Of a stretch of 6,628 bases of DNA, positions 1-5,656 are shown in pieces. Position 1 is the stretch's first letter, and each line of letters starts with the position of its first letter. The position numbers were made by a program, and so were the translations under genes. Under the pieces are notes generated by a model, which was not told the DNA's origin, did not search any database, and was given only the letters and a program-made list of their open reading frames with translations. The stretch comes from an uncultured Oscillospiraceae bacterium (lineage in GTDB: Bacteria; Bacillota; Clostridia; Oscillospirales; Acutalibacteraceae), in assembly GCA_902462665.1 (NCBI GenBank), contig CABQCM010000079.1:1-6628 (forward strand), written 5' to 3'.

Positions 1-1
1 G

Positions 2-1729
2 CAGCCGCCCCAGAAGCGGCGGGAGAAATCCCTCGAAACCCTGGAGGTTTACGCCCCCATCGCCCATCGGCTGGGAATCCGGGCGGTGAAGGAGGAGCTA
101 GAGGATTTGGGTATCCGCCAGCTCGACCCGATTGGCTACAGCGAGATTATCGCCGCTCTGGCCTCCCGGGAGCAGGACCGCAAAGCTCTGCTTGACGGCA
201 TCCGCGAGCAGATTTCCGACCGGTTGGCCGACGTTTCTCCCGGCGCTTATTTGGAGGGCCGGGTCAAATCCATCCACGGCATCTACCGCAAAATGTATAT
301 GCAGGGTCATGCCTTCGACGAGATTTACGACATTTACGCCGTGCGCATCATCGTCGATACGGTGACCGAGTGTTATAACATTCTCGGCATCATTCACGAC
401 ATGTTCCGGCCCATCCCCGGCCGGTTTAAAGATTATATCAGCACCCCCAAGCCCAACCGCTACCAGTCGCTGCACACCACCGTCATCACCCGCGCGGGGG
501 TTCCCTTTGAGGTGCAGATCCGCACCTGGGAGATGCACCACACCGCCGAGTACGGCATCGCCGCCCACTGGAAGTACAAGGAGGGCATTTCCGGCAAGGG
601 GGAGAGGGCCGACGAGCGTCTGGCCTGGATTCGCCAGCTGCTTGAGAGCCAGAAGGAATCGGACGACGTTGAGGAAATCGTGCGCACCATCAAGAGCGAC
701 CTCGCCCCCGAGGAGGTCTTTGTGGTCAGCCCCAAGGGGGACGTCATCAGTCTGCCGATTGGCTCGACCGTCATCGACTTTGCCTACGCCATCCATTCGG
801 CGGTGGGCAACCGCATGATTGGCGCGAAGGTGGACGGGCGCATCGTGCCCATTGATTATCAGGTCAAAACGGGCGAGATTGTGGAGATTCTCACCACCAG
901 CCAGCAGGGGCACGGCCCCAACCGCGATTGGCTTAAAATCGTCAAGACCAGCGAGGCGAGGTCCAAAATCCGCTCTTGGTTCAAAAAAGAAAAGCGTGCG
1001 GAGAATATTGTCGAGGGCCGCGCCGAATTCGACCGCGAAATGCGCCGGGATATGATGGAGCTGACCGAGGAACAGCGAAACGATTTCCTCATGGGATTTG
1101 CCAAGCAGTACCATTGCCAGACCATCGACGACTTTTTTGCCATGATTGGGTATGGCGGATTGTCGCTTCAGCGGATTTTGCCCCGCATCAAAGAGGAGTA
1201 TCATAAGCTATACCACAGCGCGCCCGAGAAGGAGGTCAGTCTCGACGACCTGGTGGACAAAAGCAAGCCGCCGCGCGCCTCGGAGGGCGTGGTGGTCGAG
1301 GGCATCGACAACTGTCTGGTGCGGCTGTCTCACTGCTGCGACCCGCTGCCGGGCGACCGCATCATCGGTTTTATCACCAGAGGGCACGGCGTGTCCATTC
1401 ACAAACGGGACTGCCCCAACGTCCCGCGCGATATCTCCAGTGCCGAGCAGCCCGAGCGGTGGGTGAACGCCTACTGGGCGCGCTCGCAGTCCGAGTCTTT
1501 TAAATCCACCCTGCAGGTGCTGGCCAACGACCAGCCCAACCTGATTGCGGACGTCACCATCACGCTGGCCAACATGCGCGTACCAATTTACGCCGTCAAC
1601 GCCCGTCAGCTCAAGGACGGCACTTGTCAGATGATTCTCACCATCGGCAGCGAGAATCTCATTCATCTGGGCAATATCATGGACCGGCTGCGCAAGGTGA
1701 ATAATGTGCTCACCGTCGAGCGGATGTAA
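2..1729 (+). CDS. relA: Bifunctional-type (p)ppGpp synthetase/hydrolase (RelA/SpoT family), 5'-truncated by window edge
   Basis: The protein makes and probably degrades the stringent-response alarmone (p)ppGpp in the cytoplasm. The frame is open from base 2, so the real start lies outside the window and the N-terminal HD hydrolase domain is missing; 575 residues are visible against about 730-740 in the family. Numbering from base 2, the first residues match the linker after the HD domain (ETLEVYAPIAHRLGI). The synthetase domain covers about 75-195, with catalytic D110 (YDIYAVR), the RFKD motif at 141-144, YQSLHTT from Y154 and catalytic E170 (FEVQIRT). A TGS domain follows at about 237-297, then a helical region, a zinc-finger-like segment (C438, H444, C445, C446, C471) and a C-terminal ACT domain at about 502-575. 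RFKD rather than an acidic motif is typical of bifunctional Rel, so hydrolase activity is likely but cannot be seen here. A long palindrome begins one base after the stop. Identification is secure; the name rel would serve equally well. Confidence 0.96.
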   Translation, partial: QPPQKRREKSLETLEVYAPIAHRLGIRAVKEELEDLGIRQLDPIGYSEIIAALASREQDRKALLDGIREQISDRLADVSPGAYLEGRVKSIHGIYRKMYMQGHAFDEIYDIYAVRIIVDTVTECYNILGIIHDMFRPIPGRFKDYISTPKPNRYQSLHTTVITRAGVPFEVQIRTWEMHHTAEYGIAAHWKYKEGISGKGERADERLAWIRQLLESQKESDDVEEIVRTIKSDLAPEEVFVVSPKGDVISLPIGSTVIDFAYAIHSAVGNRMIGAKVDGRIVPIDYQVKTGEIVEILTTSQQGHGPNRDWLKIVKTSEARSKIRSWFKKEKRAENIVEGRAEFDREMRRDMMELTEEQRNDFLMGFAKQYHCQTIDDFFAMIGYGGLSLQRILPRIKEEYHKLYHSAPEKEVSLDDLVDKSKPPRASEGVVVEGIDNCLVRLSHCCDPLPGDRIIGFITRGHGVSIHKRDCPNVPRDISSAEQPERWVNAYWARSQSESFKSTLQVLANDQPNLIADVTITLANMRVPIYAVNARQLKDGTCQMILTIGSENLIHLGNIMDRLRKVNNVLTVERM

Positions 1730-1889
1730 GAAGCTGTACCAATGGATGAAGTGCGCGAATTGGCAAAAAAGGTTTTACCCCAAGGGAAGGAAAGCGCAGG
1801 AATCTTGTCGTATTTCAAGCTTTCCCGACGCAGTTCTGGACGGGAATTGTTTCGCCTGAATGCGTGCTTGTGCCGATTGGTACAGTTTC
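1730..1889 (+). repeat. 160-base imperfect palindrome filling most of the rel-dtd gap (repeat copy 1)
   Basis: The outer arms 1730-1743 (GAAGCTGTACCAAT) and 1876-1889 (ATTGGTACAGTTTC) pair over 14 positions with one G-U. Pairing continues inward: 1749-1757 with 1861-1869 (9 pairs, three of them G-U), then 1762-1776 with 1843-1856 with several wobbles and a few mismatches, then a perfect 7-bp stem GGAAAGC 1789-1795 with GCTTTCC 1819-1825 around a 23-base loop. The whole would fold as a rod in the + strand transcript. There is no T-run after it, so it is not an ordinary terminator. It may be a MITE-like repeat, a processing or attenuation hairpin, or a small RNA. The ends (TACCA and TGGTA) and the central loop resemble the elements at 2441-2592, 3362-3584 and 6514-6542. 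The arms are read directly; the function is unknown. Confidence 0.65.
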
Positions 1890-1941
1890 CAAGGGGATTC
1901 CCGGGGCGCACAATCGAAACAAAAGAAACGAGGAAAAAGGA

Positions 1942-2403
1942 ATGCGAGTGATTGTCCAGCGCTCGGCGCGCGCCAGTGTGAGCGTGGAGGGAGAGACGGT
2001 CGGTCAAATCGGCCCCGGCCTGTTACTGTTGGTGGGAATTACCCATACCGATACCCCCGCTGAGGCCGCCCTCCTGGCCAAAAAGGCAGCCAATCTGCGC
2101 ATTTTCTGTGACGAGGCGGGCAAGATGAATCGTTCCCTGCTTGACGTGGGCGGCGGCGCGCTGGTGGTGTCTAATTTTACTTTGTACGCCGACGCGTCCC
2201 ACGGCCGGCGGCCCTGCTATACCGCCGCCGCACGACCCGAGCTGGCCGAGCCGCTGTATCACGCTTTCTGCGAGGCTTTGCGCGCCGAAGGGGTCGCCAA
2301 AGTGGAAACCGGCCGTTTCGGCGCGGATATGCGCATCGCTTTGGAGGCCGACGGCCCGGTCACCATTGCTCTGGATTCGCAGGATTACCGGCGGGGCGAC
2401 TGA
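1942..2403 (+). CDS. dtd: D-aminoacyl-tRNA deacylase
   Basis: This cytoplasmic enzyme hydrolyses the ester bond of D-amino acids, and glycine mischarged on tRNA-Ala, from tRNA, keeping them out of translation. The product has 153 residues, close to the usual length of about 145-150. It starts with the family's MRVIVQRSARASVSV block, carries NLRIF at 51-55 and the first active-site motif SNFTLYAD at 77-84, and ends with GRFGADM (124-130) and the Gly-cisPro motif ADGPVT (136-141). I chose the ATG at 1942 because family homology begins there and a GAGGA ribosome site (1930-1934) lies about 7 bases upstream; the frame is open upstream to 1864, but that extension is not family-like. Two motif positions differ from the textbook form: N78 where SQFTL has Q, and A136 where NxGPxT has N. 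The gene follows rel, as in many Firmicutes. Confidence 0.94.
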   Translation: MRVIVQRSARASVSVEGETVGQIGPGLLLLVGITHTDTPAEAALLAKKAANLRIFCDEAGKMNRSLLDVGGGALVVSNFTLYADASHGRRPCYTAAARPELAEPLYHAFCEALRAEGVAKVETGRFGADMRIALEADGPVTIALDSQDYRRGD

Positions 2404-2440
2404 GCGTCGAGAGGCGCCGCGCCCAGCAAATTGGATTTTT

Positions 2441-2592
2441 TACCAAGGGCTACACCAGATCGGGAACAATCGGTTTCGGTAGAAAAAATTTTCCCGGAAT
2501 TAGATGAAAAGCCGCGGGATACGGTTGTATTCCTGCTTTTTCACCGTCGTTTTAACATTTTTTATTTTTGGCGGTGTTCTCTCGATTTGGCG
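2441..2592 (+). repeat. Weak imperfect palindrome in the dtd-MBL gap, possible repeat copy
   Basis: The gap between dtd and the hydrolase holds a poorer version of the palindromes seen in the neighbouring gaps. The clearest pairing is CGGTaGAAAAA 2477-2487 with TTTTTCACCG 2537-2546 (10 pairs, one bulged A), enclosing GGAAT 2496-2500 with ATTCC 2529-2533. Farther out only short matches remain (ACACC 2452-2456 with GGTGT). It starts with TACCAA (2441) and ends with CGATTTGG (2583-2590), similar to the ends of the other copies, and its centre TTGTATTCC (2525) followed by a T-rich stretch and GTCG resembles the centre at 3446. This is suggestive but was aligned by eye. No other feature is evident in this gap. 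Confidence 0.4.
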
Positions 2593-2646
2593 TCAACCAA
2601 CCTTTAGAAAGGAACGCCTTTGCACGGCAAGGGCAGGACGAATACC

Positions 2647-3270
2647 ATGCAGGTCATTACCATACCCAGCGGAATGCTGGACGCCAACGCATATTTGCTC
2701 ATCGACCCGGCCAGCGGGGAGGCCGCCCTCATCGACGCGCCCAGCGCCGACGGCCCCCTGTGGCAGGAGGTTTGCCGCCGGGGAAATTCCATTCGATACA
2801 TTTTGCTCACCCACGGGCACATCGACCACATTGCCGGGGTGCAGGCTTTGCGGGACGCCACCGGCGCGAAGGTGGGCATTCATGCAGCCGACGCGGCCTG
2901 TCTGCACGACGGCTGGGCCAGCCTGGCCGGTCCCATGGGGTTGTCTTTGGCCGGTCATCCGAATATTCAGCCCGATTTCGTTCTGCGCGACGGCGACACG
3001 CTGCCTCTCGGCGGGGAGAGCATTCAGGTGCTCCACACCCCCGGCCATACGCCGGGCGGGGTCTGTTACCGCTGCGGGGAGCTGCTGTTTACGGGGGACA
3101 CTCTCTTTTGCGGCAGCTACGGCCGCACGGATTTCCCCGGCGGGAGCTTACAGGAAATCCGCGCCTCCTGCCGCCGCCTGGTCGCCTTGACCGGCGTGAA
3201 ACGGGTGCTGCCCGGCCATGGCGGGGAGACCACGCTGGAGGCTGAGCGCGACAGCAATCCGGTTTTTTGA
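2647..3270 (+). CDS. MBL-fold metallohydrolase (glyoxalase II-like, YqgX/YcbL type)
   Basis: This is a small, probably cytoplasmic, metallo-beta-lactamase-fold hydrolase. It has 207 residues, matching the short glyoxalase II-like family that lacks the C-terminal glutathione-binding domain. Metal ligands are visible in order: THGHIDH at 55-61 (H56, H58, D60, H61), H134 in TPGHTPG, bridging D151 in FTGDTLF, and H191 in LPGHGGET. The GRTDFPGG loop (159-166) is also typical. The substrate is not deducible: S-lactoylglutathione-like thioesters are often proposed, but many relatives are uncharacterised. The start is uncertain. ATG at 2647 fits the family N-terminus (MQVITIP) and has AGGA 2635-2638 eight bases upstream. 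A TTG at 2620 has the better-looking site AAAGGAA (2608-2614) five bases upstream and would add nine residues. The gene sits between dtd and hemZ, as is common in Clostridia. Confidence 0.92.
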   Translation: MQVITIPSGMLDANAYLLIDPASGEAALIDAPSADGPLWQEVCRRGNSIRYILLTHGHIDHIAGVQALRDATGAKVGIHAADAACLHDGWASLAGPMGLSLAGHPNIQPDFVLRDGDTLPLGGESIQVLHTPGHTPGGVCYRCGELLFTGDTLFCGSYGRTDFPGGSLQEIRASCRRLVALTGVKRVLPGHGGETTLEAERDSNPVF

Positions 3271-3312
3271 CGCACGGCCCGGCGATAAGGCTCGATCCCA
3301 CCGCGTTTTCAC

Positions 3313-3345
3313 GGGACGCCTTGCCGCGCGGGATGACAGCGTCCC
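3313..3345 (+). repeat. 7-bp perfect inverted repeat downstream of the MBL gene
   Basis: GGGACGC at 3313-3319 pairs perfectly with GCGTCCC at 3339-3345 around a 19-base loop. It lies 43 bases after the hydrolase stop and just before the large palindrome at 3362. No T-run follows, so it is not a canonical intrinsic terminator. It may be an isolated RNA hairpin or chance in GC-rich DNA. A competing 5-bp hairpin, GGATG 3331-3335 with CATCC 3345-3349, uses part of it. Confidence 0.35.
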
Positions 3346-3361
3346 ATCCATAAGACAAAGC

Positions 3362-3584
3362 TACCATCGTTTGACAAAGAAAAGCACGGTTTATCGACGT
3401 GAAAAAGAGTGTGGACGGCGTTGTTCTCGTTGCCGGGCGGCAGCCTTGTCAGTTCCTTTTTTACAGTCGATAAACTCCGAAGGACCTGCCGTCGGAACAA
3501 AAGAGCGCAGGCGAATGCCGAGAATACTGAGAGCCCGCCCTTTTGACCGTCGGTAGGCTTGTGCACCCTTGTCAAGCGATGGTA
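3362..3584 (+). repeat. 223-base imperfect palindrome in the MBL-hemZ gap (hairpin RNA or MITE-like, repeat copy 2)
   Basis: Outer arms 3362-3379 and 3567-3584 pair over 18 positions with one G-U and one mismatch. After a small internal loop, GCAC 3384-3387 pairs with GTGC 3561-3564, then 3388-3399 pairs with 3548-3559 over 12 positions, four of them G-U, and AAAA 3402-3405 with TTTT 3541-3544. A poorly paired central region (about 3406-3423 and 3525-3540) follows. The apical part has TTCTCG 3424-3429 with CGAGAA 3519-3524, CGGCAG 3438-3443 with CTGCCG 3486-3491, CCTT 3444-3447 with AAGG 3480-3483 and AGTT 3451-3454 with AACT 3473-3476. Most arm differences keep pairing only in the + strand RNA. 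Both ends carry TA (TACCATCG / CGATGGTA), which could be a TA target duplication. A closing stem, central bubble and apical stem also recall 6S RNA, without proof. No convincing promoter is visible; CATAAG at 3349-3354 is the only -10-like site. Confidence 0.65.
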
Positions 3585-3595
3585 TGCGGGCACAA

Positions 3596-3757
3596 TCTGT
3601 TTTTCGTGCAAAGCCTTGCCTGAAATCGCTGGGGTTTACGCTGCTTTGCAATGCGGCAGGATAGCCGCATCGCGCATCTTGACGGCGCATTCCATGCTTT
3701 GCGCGCATTTTCGCCCCCCAGGCCGTGGGGGGGCCAGGCAAGGCGGCGAAAGACGGA
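3596..3757 (+). other. Highly structured 162-base segment upstream of hemZ (candidate structured RNA or second repeat)
   Basis: The ends 3596-3606 and 3747-3757 can form an 11-bp stem with two G-U pairs. Inside, GCCTTGCCTG 3613-3622 pairs perfectly with CAGGCAAGGC 3735-3744. Three local hairpins follow: ATGCGGC 3651-3657 with GCCGCAT 3664-3670; CGCGCA 3671-3676 with TGCGCG 3700-3705, holding GCAT/ATGC; and CCCCCCA 3714-3720 with TGGGGGG 3726-3732. Alternatives compete: TGCAAAGC 3607-3614 with GCTTTGCA 3643-3650 (8 bp perfect) excludes the 10-bp stem, and TTTTCGCC 3708-3715 with GGCGAAAG 3745-3752 excludes the closing stem. Open frames crossing it in several directions are low-complexity and not protein-like. 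It may be a 5' leader of hemZ, a free RNA, or a lineage repeat. The rest of the gap to 3841 holds GGCGAAAG again at 3772 and the palindrome CGACGCGTCG at 3791-3800. Confidence 0.4.
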
Positions 3758-3841
3758 AGAACGCGGCTGACGGCGAAAGCGCACGGTCTGCGACGCGTCG
3801 TTTCGTCCAGGCAAGAGAATAAAAACAAGGGGTTGCACAGG

Positions 3842-5362
3842 GTGAAGCTGTATCTGTCCGATTTGTCTTACCGATATGAAATGGAGAATCTCTGCCGGCT
3901 GTTTTTTCCGCATGAGAGTATTCAAACGCATTGCGGTGAACTGCAGGAGCCTCCCCAAGGCCTGTGGGCCGAGGTCGCAGCGTGTCAAAACGGAACGCTG
4001 GCTGTCGCCCGTGTCGGTGACGGCGAGCGGGAATTTGGGGGCGAGCTTTCCATCGAACCCGACGCGGGAGAAAAGGAAACCGAGCGATGCCTTGCCGTCG
4101 CGCTCTACCGCGCGCTGTGCTCCCTGACTGGGAATACCCCGCAATGGGGGGTGCTGACCGGGGTTCGACCGGTCAAGCTGTTTCAAGCTCTGTCAGCCGG
4201 ATACGAGGTGCGGCGCCCCGGCCAGGGGGACGTCCTTGCGGCGGCCGAAATGCAGGAAAAACTGCTGGTTTCGCCCGATAAAATTGAGCTTTGCCGCCGC
4301 TGCGCCGAGGCCGAGCGGCAGTGCGTGGAGGAAGTCTCCCCGCGGGATTTCAGCCTCTATATCGCCATTCCCTTTTGCCCGACCCGGTGCGCCTATTGCT
4401 CCTTTGTCTCCCACTCCATCGAGCGGGCGGGCAAGCTCGCGCCCGATTACCTCAACGCTTTGGAGCGGGAGCTGGAGGCTATCGCCTCCCTTGCCGAAGA
4501 ACTTGGCCTGCGGCTAAAAAGCGTTTATATCGGTGGCGGTACCCCCACCACCCTGTCGGCCTCTCAGCTCGAGCGTCTGCTGGATACGATTCGCCGTTAT
4601 TTTCCCCTGCTATCGGGGGCAGAATTTACGGTGGAGGCCGGCCGGCCCGACACACTGGAGCGGGAAAAGCTCGCCGCCCTGCGCGCGGGCGGGGTGACCC
4701 GCCTGGCCGTCAACCCGCAGACCCTCGACGATCGGGTGCTCGAGGCCATTGGCCGCCGTCATACGGCCCAGCAGACGCTGGACGCTTTCTCTCTGGCCCG
4801 CGAATGCGGCTTTGACAACATCAATATGGATCTCATCGCCGGGCTCCCCCTCGACACCCCCGAGGGCTTTGAACGCACTCTCGATGGGGTGCTTGCCCTG
4901 CGGCCGGAGGGGATTACGGTACATACCCTGTCGATGAAACGCTCGGCCCGCATGACGGCAAGCCCCGACAGTCTAGCGGGCGGGGAACGCATGCCCCAGA
5001 TGGACGGCAGCCGCCAGAGCGCCTTTGCCGCGCAGATGCTCGACACGGCTCTCCGCCGGCTGACCGGCGGCGGATACATCCCCTACTATCTCTACCGCCA
5101 GAGCAAAATGCTGGGCAATCTCGAAAACGTGGGCTGGTCTCTGCCCGGGCGGGAAGGGCTGTATAACATTTATATGATGAACGAGCTGCATACCGTCCTT
5201 GCCGCCGGGGCGGGAGCGGTAACCCGCCTCAAAGACCCCCGCACGGGGGACATCGAGCGGGTGTTTAACTTCAAATATCCTTATGAATACATCAGCCGCT
5301 TTGACCAGATGCTCGAGCGTAAACAGGCTATCGCCGCGTTTTATACCCGCCATCCATTTTGA
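3842..5362 (+). CDS. hemZ: HemZ, coproporphyrinogen III oxidase-like radical SAM protein
   Basis: This is a cytoplasmic radical-SAM enzyme of the HemN superfamily, HemZ subgroup, annotated as oxygen-independent coproporphyrinogen dehydrogenase; its real role in Clostridia is less certain. The product has 506 residues, the usual HemZ length. An N-terminal HemZ-specific region (about 1-160) is followed by the radical-SAM core. The 4Fe-4S cluster motif is C179-x3-C183-x2-C186 (CPTRCAYC), the SAM-contacting GGGTP is at 231-235, EAGRPD is at 265-270, NPQT at 291-294 and DLIAGLP at 330-336. The C-terminal part has the HemN-like block with KRSARM and the family ending near FNFKYPYEYISRF. I chose the GTG at 3842 because homology begins at KLYLSD and AAGGGG (3827-3832) lies nine bases upstream; the open frame to 3725 runs through the structured segment and is not family-like. 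The upstream 571-base gap suggests its own transcription control. Confidence 0.94.
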   Translation: MKLYLSDLSYRYEMENLCRLFFPHESIQTHCGELQEPPQGLWAEVAACQNGTLAVARVGDGEREFGGELSIEPDAGEKETERCLAVALYRALCSLTGNTPQWGVLTGVRPVKLFQALSAGYEVRRPGQGDVLAAAEMQEKLLVSPDKIELCRRCAEAERQCVEEVSPRDFSLYIAIPFCPTRCAYCSFVSHSIERAGKLAPDYLNALERELEAIASLAEELGLRLKSVYIGGGTPTTLSASQLERLLDTIRRYFPLLSGAEFTVEAGRPDTLEREKLAALRAGGVTRLAVNPQTLDDRVLEAIGRRHTAQQTLDAFSLARECGFDNINMDLIAGLPLDTPEGFERTLDGVLALRPEGITVHTLSMKRSARMTASPDSLAGGERMPQMDGSRQSAFAAQMLDTALRRLTGGGYIPYYLYRQSKMLGNLENVGWSLPGREGLYNIYMMNELHTVLAAGAGAVTRLKDPRTGDIERVFNFKYPYEYISRFDQMLERKQAIAAFYTRHPF

Positions 5363-5413
5363 CGCTTCCCACCCGAAGAGGGGCGCGCAAACACAATTCA
5401 AACGGCTCGTTCC

Positions 5414-5448
5414 TTTCCCGCGCTGCGGGGAGAGAGCGGGCTGTTTTT
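5414..5448 (+). terminator. Possible weak terminator of hemZ
   Basis: About 50 bases after the hemZ stop, TTTCCCGC 5414-5421 can pair with GCGGGGAG 5425-5432 (two G-U) around a 3-base loop. Alternatively CCCGC 5417-5421 pairs with GCGGG 5436-5440. A five-T run follows at 5444-5448, three bases after the second option and about 11 after the first. The geometry is imperfect, so termination is only a possibility. The same T-run can also be used in later leader pairings. Confidence 0.3.
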
Positions 5449-5515
5449 GTATGCAGCCATCGGCGGATAAGTCGTCTGCCATAAAGCGCAAACAGACCTT
5501 CCGATTGCGCCGCTT
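5438..5515 (+). promoter_or_regulatory. Structured leader with mutually exclusive hairpins upstream of DAHP synthase
   Basis: Local hairpins are GGCTG 5439-5443 with CAGCC 5454-5458, GGCGGA 5462-5467 with TCTGCC 5475-5480 (one G-U), and GCGCAA 5486-5491 with TTGCGC 5505-5510. A longer-range stem, 5438-5446 with 5490-5498 (CTGTTT with AAACAG plus two G-C pairs and one mismatch), would exclude the first and the third. Such alternatives fit an attenuator or riboswitch-like leader, but I recognise no known riboswitch and see no leader peptide rich in aromatic codons. Confidence 0.3.
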
Positions 5516-5529
5516 CACCGCCCCAAAGG

Positions 5530-5578
5530 CTCCTTTTCCCCCCTCCTGTCAGGCGGTAACATAAAAGGAGGGAGTTTG
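5530..5578 (+). promoter_or_regulatory. Strong Shine-Dalgarno site with two possible masking sequences, before an in-frame TTG
   Basis: AAGGAGG at 5565-5571 is a near-perfect ribosome binding site, four bases before a TTG (5576) that is in frame with the DAHP synthase. Two upstream stretches are complementary to it: CTCCTTTT 5530-5537 pairs perfectly with AAAAGGAG 5563-5570, and CCCTCCT 5541-5547 pairs perfectly with AGGAGGG 5566-5572. Starting at the TTG would add 27 residues that are low-complexity and Ala/Pro-rich. I therefore keep the later ATG, which has its own site at 5644-5648. Confidence 0.4.
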
Positions 5579-5656
5579 GACGCCGCCGCGCCTCGGTCTC
5601 CTCACAATACCGCGCCGCCGCGCCCAGCGGCAGCCGCAACGACGGAGGCAAAATTC

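Noticed and set aside
98..1204. 368-codon open frame on the minus strand opposite rel
   Set aside because: Low-complexity Gly/Ala/Asp/Val-rich translation antisense to a confidently identified gene; a GC-rich shadow.
1742..1951. 69-codon + strand frame in the rel-dtd gap
   Set aside because: It lies within the palindrome, overlaps the dtd start and has no clear ribosome site; the translation shows no protein-like pattern.
2413..2441. GGCG/CGCC hairpin with a later six-T run after dtd as a terminator
   Set aside because: The stem is only 4 bp and the T-run begins 12 bases beyond it, so the geometry does not fit.
2540..2568. Promoter-like TTCACC with TATTTT at 17-base spacing before the MBL gene
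   Set aside because: Both boxes are poor (four of six each), and the T-rich sequence is explained by the palindrome arm; not enough to call.
2504..3190. 228-codon frame with a hydrophobic, membrane-like N-terminus (LYSCFFTVVLTFFIFGGVL)
   Set aside because: The hydrophobic part comes from the T-rich arm of the intergenic element, the ribosome site is weak, and the rest runs out of frame through the hydrolase gene as Arg/Pro/Ala-rich shadow.
3371..3399. Perfect TTGACA (3371-3376) in the MBL-hemZ gap
   Set aside because: No -10 box at 16-18 bases; the hexamer is part of the outer palindrome stem.
3391..3828. 145-codon minus-strand frame and several + strand frames in the 571-base gap
   Set aside because: Arg/Ala/Pro-rich with no domain, crossing palindromes on both strands; the pattern is that of non-coding GC-rich DNA. 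A genome search for repeat copies is more useful than calling a gene.
5451..5564. Short ATG frame (37 codons) in the DAHP synthase leader as an attenuator peptide
   Set aside because: No ribosome site and no run of Phe, Tyr or Trp codons; only three scattered Phe codons.
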